64,000 nucleotides of DNA from Paracamarosporium sp. OC-R06-R3 (Eukaryota > Ascomycota > Dothideomycetes > Pleosporales > Didymosphaeriaceae): positions 124,001-188,000 of the forward strand of contig JACVRA010000109.1 in NCBI GenBank assembly GCA_019828545.1, read 5' to 3'. Below, piece after piece: positions 45,034 through 55,712 of this stretch (positions within the stretch are counted from its first letter, which is position 1; each line of letters starts with the position of its first letter). Position numbers and translations under genes: made by a program. The notes beneath the pieces were generated by a model. It saw nothing but the letters and a program-made list of their open reading frames with translations. It had not been told where the DNA came from and made no database searches.

Positions 45034-46046
45034 CCGCAGGCGTTGACTTGGTGAGCTGTCGCATTGCTCAGCCTCAGCCCAGCATGAGCGTAAAGCTTCG
45101 CATTTCTTGCGCTCGTTGACTAGGCCTAGAGCCAGCGCTAGCGCGGTTTATGCTGGTGGGAAGAGGTTGAAGGCGTTGAGTGGAGTCGAGTGGACTCTGC
45201 TAGCGACAGCTCTCCATGTGAGGGGTTTTCAATGGCACCTGTGCCCTGTCGTCAGATGCACAGTCACTAAATCACTTCGTGCTAAGATCAAGCAGATACT
45301 TAGAAGCGACTAGGTGGGTAAGAGCTATCTTTTCTTTTACACGAGGTCGTTTACTGGAAGGCACTTATTGTAAGAGGGCATCCATTGCACTCTGACTATC
45401 ACTAAAGTGAGAGACATCCCTTGCGAGGTTGACGATCGCATCAGTTTCCGTCGTTTCACTTGGATCAACGCTCGGGTCGTCACTGGAGTTGGCTCGACGT
45501 ACTAACATAGGTTTCCATACATCACAATGATCTTCAGGATATCGTAAAGCCTGATACCGCTGCTGCTGAATGAGATGCAATGAATCGCGGTGTACCGTTG
45601 CCTGCGTCTTTTAAGACCAAGGTCTAAATACAGCTATGTCTTTATCTTGAAAAGCAACTGCAGTAAGACAGACTTCTGGAACTGGATTGAAGATGAAAGC
45701 GTGAATATTAGGCTTGGGATAGAGAACTACACTCTTATACTACTAGCTAGTAAATCTGCATGCCTCTAGATCAAAGGAACTGAGTGATTAGCGCTGCGGA
45801 CGTTCGTGTGCTGGACTCTTTAGGCTAGGCGAGAGACGTAGCGATCCCGAGGCCGTATGGACAAAGAAAAACAACAAGGACGGAAAACCAGCCAATCACA
45901 TACTAGGATGAACTGGGAAAAGACAGCAGCAGCATTGAAACAAGGCGGCAGGTCTCTACGTATCACAGGGCAATCACCGTGCTCTAGTAAAATAGCAGCC
46001 TGATGCTGCAGTTCGCTCTTTGCCTCTTGACCCTGACTTCTCAGCC
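45034..46046. other. Intergenic region with a possible exon remnant
   Basis: The minus-strand frame at 45365-45580 (rich in Asp/Ser/Thr, ending SDSQSAMDALLQ) looks protein-like and is preceded by a CAG acceptor, but no upstream exon is found. Otherwise nothing is recognised. Confidence 0.35.
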
Positions 46047-47384
46047 ATGTCTTCGAATCCCGCTGACGCAGATGCCGCGCAGTTGAAGCGCAATCGGGAA
46101 GAAGACCCCGCGCAAATCGATTATCTCGACGACAACGTATTGGCCGGTGAGTAATAAGACGTGTGATTTGGAAGCAACTTGGAAAATCTTAGCATGATAG
46201 TGCTGCCTGCTGGTATCGTGATTGAGGCGGTTGTGCCTTTAGGCGCGAGTCCGTGGTGCCAGACAGTGCGCATCAATGCACGACTAGGCGATGGGACGGT
46301 GCGGCAGTACTTCATAAAGGTACGTATAGATAAGCACCTAAATTTATCCAATTTCGTGAGTACTTTGAGGAATAAGAAGACTAGAGGTTGATGTTGTAGA
46401 CTATTTACTGACCTTACCTGACAAGTCGCAATCGGGCGATGTAGGCCGTCGCATGATGGAGGGCACGTTTCAATCCGAATCGATGTACATTTCCTACTGC
46501 CCGCATCATGTTCCAAAGCCCATCGCTTTTGGCGAGTGCGCCGCAAAACCTGGCACGTGGTTCTATATCTCCGAATACCATGACATGGTCGACGAGCTGC
46601 CTGACATGAAGTCCTTTGTCGCTATCGTAGCCAAAGTCCACAAGGCGAGCATGGGCAAATCACCCACGCAAAAGTACGGCTTCGCTGTGCCAACCTATCT
46701 GGCCAACGTCCCCAACAACAATCGCTGGCAGCTTTCATGGGAGACATAGTATACGCAGGCCATGGAAGCCATGTTCCAGTTCGAGAAAGGCACTCACGGC
46801 GAGGATGACGAATTGGAAATGCTGTTCAAGGACCTAAAAGACAAAGTCATCCCCAGGCTTCTGCGACCTCTAGAGACGGGCGGGCGTTCTATTGAACCAT
46901 GTTTTATCCACTCAGACCTCTGGCCTGGCAATTGCAAGCCAGATGCTAACTCAGGCGAGATCATGATCTTCGACTCTTGTGGGTATTGGGGTCACAACGA
47001 GTCAGACTTGGGCAGCTGGCGAGCTCCGAGGTATCGCTTTGGCCGTCCTTTCCTGGAAGAATACCAGAAGATTATGGGCGTGTCGGAACCGCGCGGCGAC
47101 TGGGACGATCGTAATGCGCTCTATGCCTTGTAAGCTAGCTGATGACCGAATTGAACGATACTTGTACAGACAGACGCTACGATCTCCTCGTCTCGGGGCT
47201 CTCTCCCTCCGATATTAAGTTCCGCCAATTGTGCGATTCAATCTTCGACGATTAGATAGGCTAACCGCTGACTTATCATAGGACGAAGAGAGAGATGAAG
47301 ACCCTTATTGACAAGTTCCCCAATGGGCTGCGTGAGCATGACCCCTTGTACGCTCCAAAATTAGAAGACCATAGTGTCCATTAA
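46047..47384 (+). CDS. Fructosamine/ketosamine-3-kinase-like protein with an in-frame TAG
   Basis: Five exons join in phase: 46047-46146, 46201-46319, 46426-47129, 47174-47230 and 47282-47384, for 361 codons. The fold is that of APH/fructosamine kinases: a RINARLGDGT strand pair, GDVGRRMMEGTF, then the catalytic HSDLWPGN and the metal-binding IFDSCGYWGHNESDLG, and a C-terminal RYDLLVSGLSPSDIKF. The sole defect is TAG at 46747-46749 (codon 181) in SWET*YTQAMEAMF, a place where the family commonly has Trp (TGG). All splice sites are intact, so loss looks recent, or the base is an assembly error. If translated to the stop, the kinase would lack its whole catalytic half. Substrate in the family is a glycated amine; here unknown. 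Confidence 0.82.
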
Positions 47385-48567
47385 CATATTGTGGATTTCT
47401 ACTCGATTCGTTTATCTTCTCAGCTTAATGAAATGCAGTGTACAACATGGATTTGCCATGCGTGCGCCAGAAGTGGGCCATCTACTTATACTGGGTATTT
47501 CAGACTGTTACTATGGGCTTTCTAGTATGTAAACCTGTACTTATGCTCACTGAATCTGCTTTGTGCGTTCAAGAATCGTGTTCAAGTCGTCATATGTGGA
47601 GAAAGGAATACTTTCCCTCTCACAATACGTTACCAGATCTGCTCTCATCAACTAGGACTTTATTCATGCTCGTGAGGGATTCTGGAAGCATCTACATACC
47701 TTTCCCACTTTTTGCAAATAGGAGATTTGTCGCTCTCGCCGCATAAAGATCCGATATACCACCCCCCGCAAATAACAGAGCCGGCCGTTCAGGCTCTGTG
47801 ATCTTATAGAGCTCTTCGGCATATCTGCTGATATGGACGGATTTGTCTTTGCCGAAAAGACTGTCGTCATGCCATTTGACTTTCTAGTCGCGACCACTGA
47901 CAAGTTCGTCACCGCGTAGCGCAATGACTTCATTTGAGATTATCTTAATCTTAGCTACCTCTGTAGGTCCTAATACCTTGATGATAAAGCTCGTATCATA
48001 GGCTCGACACCACTGGAGAGCACTTCACCGGTATTTTTAAAACTCTCGCCCACCGATAGATGTGCAAGAAGCCCAGGTCGAGGTTGATATACTTGCATTA
48101 GAAGTTAATGCACTTTTGTAGTGGTCCTTGTGAAGGTGACGGTGGTTTCAGATACAACTTTACTGTAATGGAACCCTCCCCTCCAGAACAACAAGGTTAG
48201 ACGCATTCAGCAAATCATCGTCATAACCTATTTTCGCAAACTGTTTGACTCAGCATTATTGAAAAATAGATAGACTTCATTGCGGGAAAGTCGTTCCTGT
48301 CTGAAGTGGTAAAAGCATCATCGAAGTCGGCAAAGAACATAGCCTTGGGCTTTTGACTTAAACATAGCGTGAGCGACATAGTCCCCGATGTTTGCGATTA
48401 TCGCGGACACGTCACATTATGGCAGGAAGATATAGGTCGATTGCCATGCAATTAGGTAAGCTGTCAACAAAGGTCTGGCAGTGGCATACCCTAAACAAAT
48501 GCACTAGTAATCCGTTGTCTTGTTTCCTTTACAACAACTCCACCAAACTACTCGCAAGGGTTTTAAC
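47385..48567. other. Decayed intergenic region
   Basis: Short protein-like stretches occur on the minus strand in shifting frames (around 47690-48060 and 48270-48400), separated by stops. They suggest an old pseudogene or transposon remnant, but I cannot name a family and find no terminal repeats. Confidence 0.35.
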
Positions 48568-49971
48568 ATGAGCAACAACAACGAAAAGAATAGTAGAGAG
48601 TCTATCGAGCCAAATATCGACACCATCCACAATGTTGATCATATGCCGACCTCGCAGCCCTATACCATCTTTTCTCCAACTCAAAAAGTACTTCTCCTGT
48701 ACGCCTGCTCTATATCAGCAATATTTTCTACCCTCTCGTCCTTCATATTCTCTCCTGCTATTTCGGCTATAGCCACGGATTTGAGAGTTTCTATTCAGTC
48801 GGTCAACTTCACCATCACGTCCTATCAGATAATATCTAGTATCGCTCCCTCAATATTTGGAACCATGGTCGACAGTTTGGGACGACGGCCTGTTATTCTG
48901 CTGACGTCGTTGCTTTACCTGGGATCTAACATCGGCCTGGCATTAACGAAACAGTATTCCGTTCTGGTTGTCCTACGCTGTCTGCAAAGCGCTGGAGCTT
49001 CAAGCAGTATTGCTATTGCTTATGGAATTATTTCTGACGTATCTGTCCCCGAAAACCGAGGATCATTCGTCGGCGTGCTTCTCGGTTTCACTAACGCGGC
49101 TCCAAGCCTCGGACCGGTCATCGGAGGACTCGTGTCACAAACACTTTCATGGCGGTGGATATTCTGGCTCCTGGCTATTACATCTGGTACACATCTTTTA
49201 TTGATTACCATATTCCTTCCAGAAACAGCCAGGAGCATCGTCGGAAATGGAACCTTGAGTCCAAAATATTCAATAAACCGCTCTCTATATTCTCTTATCT
49301 TTCGCCGCCATTCCCAAATCCCACAGAACATAAGAGAACATAGAAAATCCAACCTACTAAGTCCAATCAATAGCCTGAAAGCATTATTGGATTATGCAAA
49401 CTCCATCGTCATCTTTGTAGGCGGAATAACATACACGATATACGGTTGTTTAGCAGCATCACTTTCAGTACAGGTCATTCAGATTTACTCACTAAACTAC
49501 CTTACCGCCGGCTTGATGTATCTTCCCGCGGGAGTTGGTGGGATATTCGCTGCATACTTCACGGGGAAGATGCTCGACTATGAACTCTGTATCACAGCCA
49601 ATCCTCAAGGTGTACCATCAGATCCCCAGTCTGTATCTATAGCAAACTTTCCCATCGAAAAATCTCGGCTTCGCTCAATTTTTCCTGCTGTACTCATCAG
49701 TTCGATTACCACTGCCGCCTACGGTTGGACGTTGCATGCAGAACCTCACATTGCAATCCTGCTCGTCATTCAGTTCTTTTCGGGTACTGCACAGGTCTTT
49801 GTTTCTGTCGCATGCGGGACATTGCTAACGGATTTGAATCCGGAGAGAAGCTCCACGGTTCAGGCGAGCTATAATATGGTGAGGTGCGCGTTGAGTGCGT
49901 CAGGAAGCCCCCCTGACGCGTGCCGAAGGCCCCTTTTCCTACTCGCACGTTTAAGAATGTCAACCCTGTAG
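48568..49971 (+). CDS. DHA1-type major facilitator transporter, altered C terminus
   Basis: About 467 residues, intron-free. Proton-antiport drug transporter family: hydrophilic N terminus, first helix LLLYACSISAIFSTLSSFI, loop 2-3 motif GTMVDSLGRRPVIL, PENRGSFVGVLLGFTNAAPSLGPVIGG (antiporter motif C region), and a central loop followed by further helices. After YNMVRCALSASG, where the family continues into the last helices, the frame switches to a short polar tail (PPDACRRPLFLLARLRMSTL). It therefore probably lacks the final one or two helices, from a small deletion or frameshift near 49905. The gene may be dead or its end misassembled. Confidence 0.85.
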   Translation: MSNNNEKNSRESIEPNIDTIHNVDHMPTSQPYTIFSPTQKVLLLYACSISAIFSTLSSFIFSPAISAIATDLRVSIQSVNFTITSYQIISSIAPSIFGTMVDSLGRRPVILLTSLLYLGSNIGLALTKQYSVLVVLRCLQSAGASSSIAIAYGIISDVSVPENRGSFVGVLLGFTNAAPSLGPVIGGLVSQTLSWRWIFWLLAITSGTHLLLITIFLPETARSIVGNGTLSPKYSINRSLYSLIFRRHSQIPQNIREHRKSNLLSPINSLKALLDYANSIVIFVGGITYTIYGCLAASLSVQVIQIYSLNYLTAGLMYLPAGVGGIFAAYFTGKMLDYELCITANPQGVPSDPQSVSIANFPIEKSRLRSIFPAVLISSITTAAYGWTLHAEPHIAILLVIQFFSGTAQVFVSVACGTLLTDLNPERSSTVQASYNMVRCALSASGSPPDACRRPLFLLARLRMSTL

Positions 49972-50199
49972 ACTTGATCCAAAGGACCTGTGCATCTACT
50001 CAACCTCTCCATAGCTAAGCCTTTTGACTTGACCGAGCATCAAATATATTCTTGAATATGCAACCGACAAACCAATGGTAATCATAAACTCCATCAGTGC
50101 CCAACAGCATTTGATGAAAAAGGCCATTACATCCTGCATGAACCGTCTTATGCATTTCCTGCTTCACGTTATTGGGGCAGGGAAGAACTGCAAGCGCTG

Positions 50200-50310
50200 A
50201 GGCATTTCTCGGAAGCCCGGAACGAGCTCCACATGCTAAGCCGCCAGGCTCACAGGCACGTGACCGACTCGCTTAGTCTCTTGCGCCTGTTCTACAACTC
50301 AACATAGCAT
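50200..50310. repeat. Dispersed ~110-bp repeat, unit B
   Basis: Counterpart of unit A at 44230-44360, ending a few bases before the start codon of FAD copy 2. The wider gap 49972-50313 holds no gene. Confidence 0.7.
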
Positions 50311-50313
50311 ATC

Positions 50314-51843
50314 ATGGACCGCCACAATTCCGCTGTAGAGGGCATCCGCTCTCGCATTATCCAGTTCTACAATTCCAAAACTGCATTCCGTGTATACCAT
50401 GGTAGCACAAACAGCACGCGCCATGCGGGCTTTGATCGGGCTTCTGTTGTGGATGTCAGCGCTCTCAACAACGTACTCTCCATTGACTCTAAGACTAAAG
50501 TCGCCATCGTAGAGCCTAATGTGCCCATGGATGCCCTGGTCCGCGAGACCATGAAATTCGGCCTGCTTCCCCCCGTTGTGATGGAGTTCCCTGGTATCAC
50601 GGTGGGTGGAGGGTTTGCCGGTACTGCCGGAGAAAGCAGCAGCTTCAAGCATGGATTTTTCGACCGCACTGTGCTTTCAGCTGAGGTCGTGCTTGCAAAT
50701 GGGGATGTGATCCAGGCTTCGGAGACGGAGCATCAAGAGTTATTCGAGGGCTTGAGAGGGAGTTTTGGGACCCTTGGTGTATTGACGTGCGTGACTATGC
50801 GGTTGATCGATATGAAGAAGCACGTCGAAGTTACATACTACCCTACTTCTTCGATCGATGGCGCTATGGAGAAACTGCAAGAAGAAACAAAGAGAGGGAA
50901 TCAAGGAGCGGAAGTCGATTACATAGACGGCATACTGTTTTCCAAAGCCTCCGGTGTCATCGTAACTGGCCGATTAACAGACAAAGCACCATCCGCAATC
51001 CTCCCACTTCGCACCTTTTCCAAGCCCTGGAACGAGTGGTTTTTCATTCACGCCAAGACCCTCTCGTCACATTCCTCCCCGACAACCGAGCTCGTGCCTA
51101 TACAGGACTATCTCTTTCGGTATGATCGAGGTGCATTCTGGCTTGGAACTTTCGCGTTCAAGTTCTTTATGGTACCCTTTACATGGTTTACACGCTTCCT
51201 GCTAGATTACTTCATGCACACGCGCATCATGTACCATGCACTCCACGCAAGTGGACATACAGACCGGTATATCATACACGACATTGCATTTCCGGCGCCG
51301 AACGCGGCGGCGTTCGCACACTATGTTGACCATACGTTCAACATCTATCCGCTTTGGCTTTGTCCAGTGAGGAAAGACGGGAGAAGTTCTATGGGGCATC
51401 CAAAGGACTTTTCAGGCGCTGTAGCTGATAAGCCGCAAGAGGGTGTGTACAAGGGCGAGTATATTAACATTGGCGTGTGGGGTCCATATCCGTCCTCTGA
51501 GACTGAGTATGTGCGTGTGAATCGAGAGCTGGAGCACAAAGTACGAGATCTAGGTGGACTAAAGTGGCTATACTCGCGCGTCTTCTATACAGAGGATGAG
51601 TGGTGGGAAATTTACAACAAGGAGAGGTACGATTCGCTGCGAGCGAAATTCTCTGCCACGTCTCTCCCGACTATTTGGGACAAGGTAAAAGACCGAGGAC
51701 GGAAAGAAGAATTTGGTAGTGGTATTAAAGGGCTCTTCAAGAGAATCATCAGGAAGAGCGAACTGCTGAGCGGGGTGTATGGGATCTACAAGGCGATAAG
51801 AGGCGGCGATTATATGCTGAGCAAGAAGGCCAAATCAGCGTAA
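50314..51843 (+). CDS. DHCR24-like FAD-binding oxidoreductase, copy 2
   Basis: Single exon, 509 residues. Paralogue of the 42442-44011 gene: shared FRVYHGST, VEPNVPMDALV, GITVGGGFAGTAGESSSFKH, VDYIDGILFS, YRYDRGAFWLGTFAF and YTEDEWWEIYN blocks. The FAD-binding PCMH domain is N-terminal; the C-terminal half matches the DHCR24-like substrate/cap region. No signal peptide. It lies in opposite orientation to copy 1, with about 6.3 kb between, and is convergent with the SDR. The two copies have diverged well beyond a recent duplication. Confidence 0.9.
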   Translation: MDRHNSAVEGIRSRIIQFYNSKTAFRVYHGSTNSTRHAGFDRASVVDVSALNNVLSIDSKTKVAIVEPNVPMDALVRETMKFGLLPPVVMEFPGITVGGGFAGTAGESSSFKHGFFDRTVLSAEVVLANGDVIQASETEHQELFEGLRGSFGTLGVLTCVTMRLIDMKKHVEVTYYPTSSIDGAMEKLQEETKRGNQGAEVDYIDGILFSKASGVIVTGRLTDKAPSAILPLRTFSKPWNEWFFIHAKTLSSHSSPTTELVPIQDYLFRYDRGAFWLGTFAFKFFMVPFTWFTRFLLDYFMHTRIMYHALHASGHTDRYIIHDIAFPAPNAAAFAHYVDHTFNIYPLWLCPVRKDGRSSMGHPKDFSGAVADKPQEGVYKGEYINIGVWGPYPSSETEYVRVNRELEHKVRDLGGLKWLYSRVFYTEDEWWEIYNKERYDSLRAKFSATSLPTIWDKVKDRGRKEEFGSGIKGLFKRIIRKSELLSGVYGIYKAIRGGDYMLSKKAKSA

Positions 51844-51885
51844 GGATGACGAGCGAGATGAATCAAAAACACCATACATTCACTT

Positions 51886-52869
51886 TTACAAGATTTCCTT
51901 GCCTGTGATCCTGACATACTCCTTCCTGACCTCCTCCCAAACCCATTCGCCCTTCTTTTGTTCCCGCAGTTCCCGCAATACATCCAGAACTGCGTCCCCA
52001 CCACTTTCACCCTTCTCGTCAATAACATACACACCACTACCGGCTTTTCCATTTGTACCAATCGCCGCATCGTGGCATTTCTCCCCTTCAGCAGCAGGAA
52101 ATCGCGTACTCGTCGCAAGCCACAAATTTCGCCCCCCACTCTCCTCCTGAGGAATGTACAGCCACGATCCGACAACCCTCTCAACAGCTCTGTTCAGCAC
52201 CTTTGCCAAAGTCCCAAAATGGCGTCCAATATTGGTACTCACAAGGCCAGGATACGTATGTACAAAGCTCACGTCGGGCGCCCTGCGCTGCGCTTCTTCC
52301 ATCAACAGCGTGATGGCCGAAGCAGCTGTACTACGTGCCTTGAGCGGGTTCCTCAGCGTGCGCATTTGCAGTTCGGTTACTGTGATGGGTCCTTCTTTCG
52401 TGCCTGCGAAAATGGACACTACGCGTCGTAGATCCGGTGCTGCTTGTAACAGTGGTAGGAGGTTCAGGGTGAAGCGCATCCGAGAATGTAACACTAGACT
52501 CGCTGTTGCATGCATGCCTTCTGCGGTCTCCTGGCCCACACTTATGGTTCCCTGGCTTTGTACGAGGATGTTGATGGACTTTTCTTTTGCACGGATCTCT
52601 TCGCAGACTGCGTCGACGTTCTTGATGAGGGAGACATCGGAGGGGATGAATGTGTATGTTCCTTTGGCGTTTATTGACCGCAGGTCAGAAAGGATACGGT
52701 TGGCTGCTGTTTGCGAACGACCGATGATGTATATCCTCGGGCTTGCGCAGTGGCGGGCGAGGGCGAGAAGGGTGTAAAGACCTATACCTGAGGTGCCCCC
52801 AACGAAGACGGCTGTAAGATGAGAAGGGAGGCTTGAATTTGAGGTCTCGACTGCGGAGAGGTCGACCAT
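51886..52869 (-). CDS. Atypical short-chain dehydrogenase/reductase-like protein
   Basis: 327 residues, single exon. The N-terminal Rossmann motif is clear (VFVGGTSGIGLYT), as are NAG-like and SDVS regions (FIPSDVSLIKNVD, INILVQSQGT). The usual Tyr-x3-Lys catalytic pair is not where expected: after VVSIFAGTKEG the segment reads LKARSTAASAITLLMEEAQ. The protein may therefore be a binding or regulatory SDR homologue, or use a variant mechanism. The C-terminal region (VSFVHTYPGLVSTNI) is normal for the fold. Convergent with FAD copy 2, 3' ends 42 bp apart. Confidence 0.8.
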   Translation of the reverse strand: MVDLSAVETSNSSLPSHLTAVFVGGTSGIGLYTLLALARHCASPRIYIIGRSQTAANRILSDLRSINAKGTYTFIPSDVSLIKNVDAVCEEIRAKEKSINILVQSQGTISVGQETAEGMHATASLVLHSRMRFTLNLLPLLQAAPDLRRVVSIFAGTKEGPITVTELQMRTLRNPLKARSTAASAITLLMEEAQRRAPDVSFVHTYPGLVSTNIGRHFGTLAKVLNRAVERVVGSWLYIPQEESGGRNLWLATSTRFPAAEGEKCHDAAIGTNGKAGSGVYVIDEKGESGGDAVLDVLRELREQKKGEWVWEEVRKEYVRITGKEIL

Positions 52870-54332
52870 GTTGTTGCAGAGTCTCTAATGAATTAGAACA
52901 ATAGCTTGGGATGCGTTCGTCTTCTCAGATGCAACACGACACCACGAGAGAATTACATGATATAAATACACTATTTTGTTTAATTGAGCATCCTACGACG
53001 AAACCGAAATGCGCAACAATGTCTCTTTTAGTGTTACTGCTAAACGAGCGAGAGTTACTTCTCTCAATGCACTGCCGGGATGAAGCTGTCGCGATGCATG
53101 TTCGACCAATCACATCCCGTGGGCTTCGCATTCTCGGTGTTGAGTTTGGCCGCGCGCTAGCCTGCGTTCGGGTAATGGCGTCATACGTAAGCTATCCTGG
53201 ACGTGATTGTCTGTTACAGGCAGGAGATGCCAATAATGCCATCTCCTAGCCTCCATGGCAAGGCGGTGACGGGCTTATCTGAATGCAGAGGCTCGATGCT
53301 GAGCTGGGAAAGAGCCGCTGTGTTACCTTCTGCAGTTGGTGGCGGCTTGGTTCCCTTTCAACTGCCAATCCTCTCTTCGTGTACTCCTAAATACGCAACT
53401 TTCCAGCCCTTGCCGTCTTCCTTATGTGTAATTCGCTGTTTCTTTGTAACACCACGTTTTCGGTCAGTCCAGTATGTCCGTGAATTTGTTGTTCCACCAC
53501 GTTCTACTCATCTTGTGTTGTGATCGCACCAGCGCACCAATTTCACCGCCCTAGGACAGCGTACCGTCCAAATTCACTCGCTAACTAGGTGGTATATGCT
53601 CCGGATGGCCCACTATCCGACACCACAAAATCTCGGAGAAGAGATCTACAAGAGCCCGATACACGGCCAATGACTGGAGATCGGGAGTGCATGATCGAAG
53701 CTGGTAGTATTGCAGCGGTGCAGTACTTGCAACCGTCATGCACCCGCCTGGATGTGCCTCCACAGCGCAAATTTTCTTGCACCACTCTCTTGCTTGTTGC
53801 ACTGCCCTTTCGTCGAACAATCGATCAAGGCCGGTGAATTTGCGGAGCCGGGACCCAGCCAGCGGAACACTATGCTTCCAAATCTGGGGCTGAATATCCC
53901 ACTAACTAAACCAGCCATGACGACATCTCTCGAATCCAATTGCATCCGTCGCTATTAGTGCCGCCATCAGGGGAATAAGGTTGACTTGCATGAGCCAGCG
54001 GCCCGGTCTCGCTCCGCTGGCTTTGCACTGGTATCCGCTCCATTGCCAATTGACCGCCCATTGGTCGCACAACGTCAATCAAGACTATTACTATTGCGTG
54101 ACCGGTATGGTACCTCTAGTATTAGGTTCGTGACGACCATACGTGTAATGTCTACTCGGAAACTCAAATTGATCGCCGACATGCGCCGAACTCTTGACGA
54201 ATATTGACAACACTCATTCCCGGAACTGCATGTTATAATCAATGCAGATAATAGAAGAACATTGAAGTTCGCGCTTAAATCGTACATCAATACACACTTC
54301 TAGTTCACCTTCGGCGCGGACCATAACCCACG
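52870..54332. other. Intergenic region, no gene supported
   Basis: About 1.5 kb of overlapping short open frames on both strands without domains or splice support. No repeat is recognised. Confidence 0.45.
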
Positions 54333-55712
54333 ATGGCACCCCTCACATCGTTCATTTCTCTGGTGCTGGCCGGCGTTGCTGCTTCAAGGACCTGTTCCAA
54401 CTTCAGTATACCTATCGAGATAGCTGCGCGGCAGGGCATTTTCCCTGATATTTCCGCCGAAAGCAATCTTGAAGTTAGTGCATTTGCTCAAGAATTCGCG
54501 CAGCAAGGCCGCAACTACACAGCAACCATCCTTCAAGGATACGCAACGGTACAAGGGAATTACCAAATTTCTGCGAAATACTGCCGCCCCGATAACGGCA
54601 ACGGCTCGACCATTCAGCTTTTGTCTCATGGCATTGGCTTTGACAAGACGTGTGTACTGCCTTGGGTTTCACAAGCCCTCAAACATTAACAACAACGCAG
54701 CTACTGGGATCTTTCTTATAACGACTACAACTACAGTTATGCAAAGGTAGCGAACGCGAATGGATATAGCACGCTTGCCATCGACCGTCTAGGAATCGGC
54801 AATTCATCACATGGTGATCCAATCAATGTCATTCAAGCGCAGCTTGAAGTTGAAGCCTTGAATGCCGTCACCGCCTTGCTGCGAGCGGGCAGAATACCCG
54901 AAATCGAGAACCAATACAGCAAAATTATCCATGTGGGTCACTCATTTGGTTCCATTCAGTCCTTTTGGCTGTCGGCATTGTATCCAAACAACACCGATGG
55001 CTTAATTCTCACTGGATTTTCCGCGAACGGGACCTTTTTGCCCTCCCAGACGGTCCCGGCCTGGAACTTGCACAGTGCACGCCTTAACCAGCCTCTTCGT
55101 CTTGGGAACGCGTCAATCGGTCAACTACAGTCAGCACTCTCCGGCTCACTGAAAAACGGCGCCCTTGTCCAGGCTGTCCAAAGGCTTCTACAGAGTGTTG
55201 GCTTCGACATTTCGATTGACGATCTTTGGAATGATGTCGCAACTACCGAGGTTGGCGATATCATTAACGGATGGAACGTGACCGACGAACAACGTCTCAA
55301 CTACCCAAGTGGGTACCTCACACATAGTGACTTGACTGCCAATCAATTCGTCTTCCTTCGTTATGGCGCCTATGATATTGGCCTTGGTGTGGTCTCCGAA
55401 ATTACGAAGCAACCGGTCACGATTGGAGAACTTCTTACGGCCGGCTCAGCACCTACCGAGTCATCTTTCACTGGCCCTGTCCTTGTCTTCACCGGGGAAT
55501 ACGATGAGCCATTTTGCGGATTGGATTGTTTCGCCACTGGTGGAGTTGCGCCCAGTATTCCTGCGCAGGCCAAAGCTGGGTTCCCGAATGCGCAAGCTTT
55601 CGAAGCATACATTCAACCGAATACCGGACATGGAATTAATGCGCATTATAACTCCACAGCAGGAAATGAGTATGTGCAGACATGGCTGGCGGCGCAGGGA
55701 CTGGGTGCTTGA
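54333..55712 (+). CDS. Secreted alpha/beta hydrolase
   Basis: Two exons (54333-54649 and 54701-55712), 442 residues. Signal peptide MAPLTSFISLVLAGVAASRT, then an N-terminal domain with sequons. The spliced frame gives the hydrolase core: SHGIGFDKTYWDLSYN (oxyanion region), VGHSFGS nucleophile elbow with the catalytic Ser, VFTGEYDEPFC with the likely Asp, and NTGHGINAHYN with the His. A serine hydrolase of the extracellular space; esterase or lipase activity is likely and the substrate unknown. No neighbouring gene suggests a pathway. Confidence 0.88.

Noticed and set aside
47664..47933. 89-codon minus-strand frame considered as a gene
   Set aside because: Protein-like stretches switch frame around it; better explained as decayed sequence.
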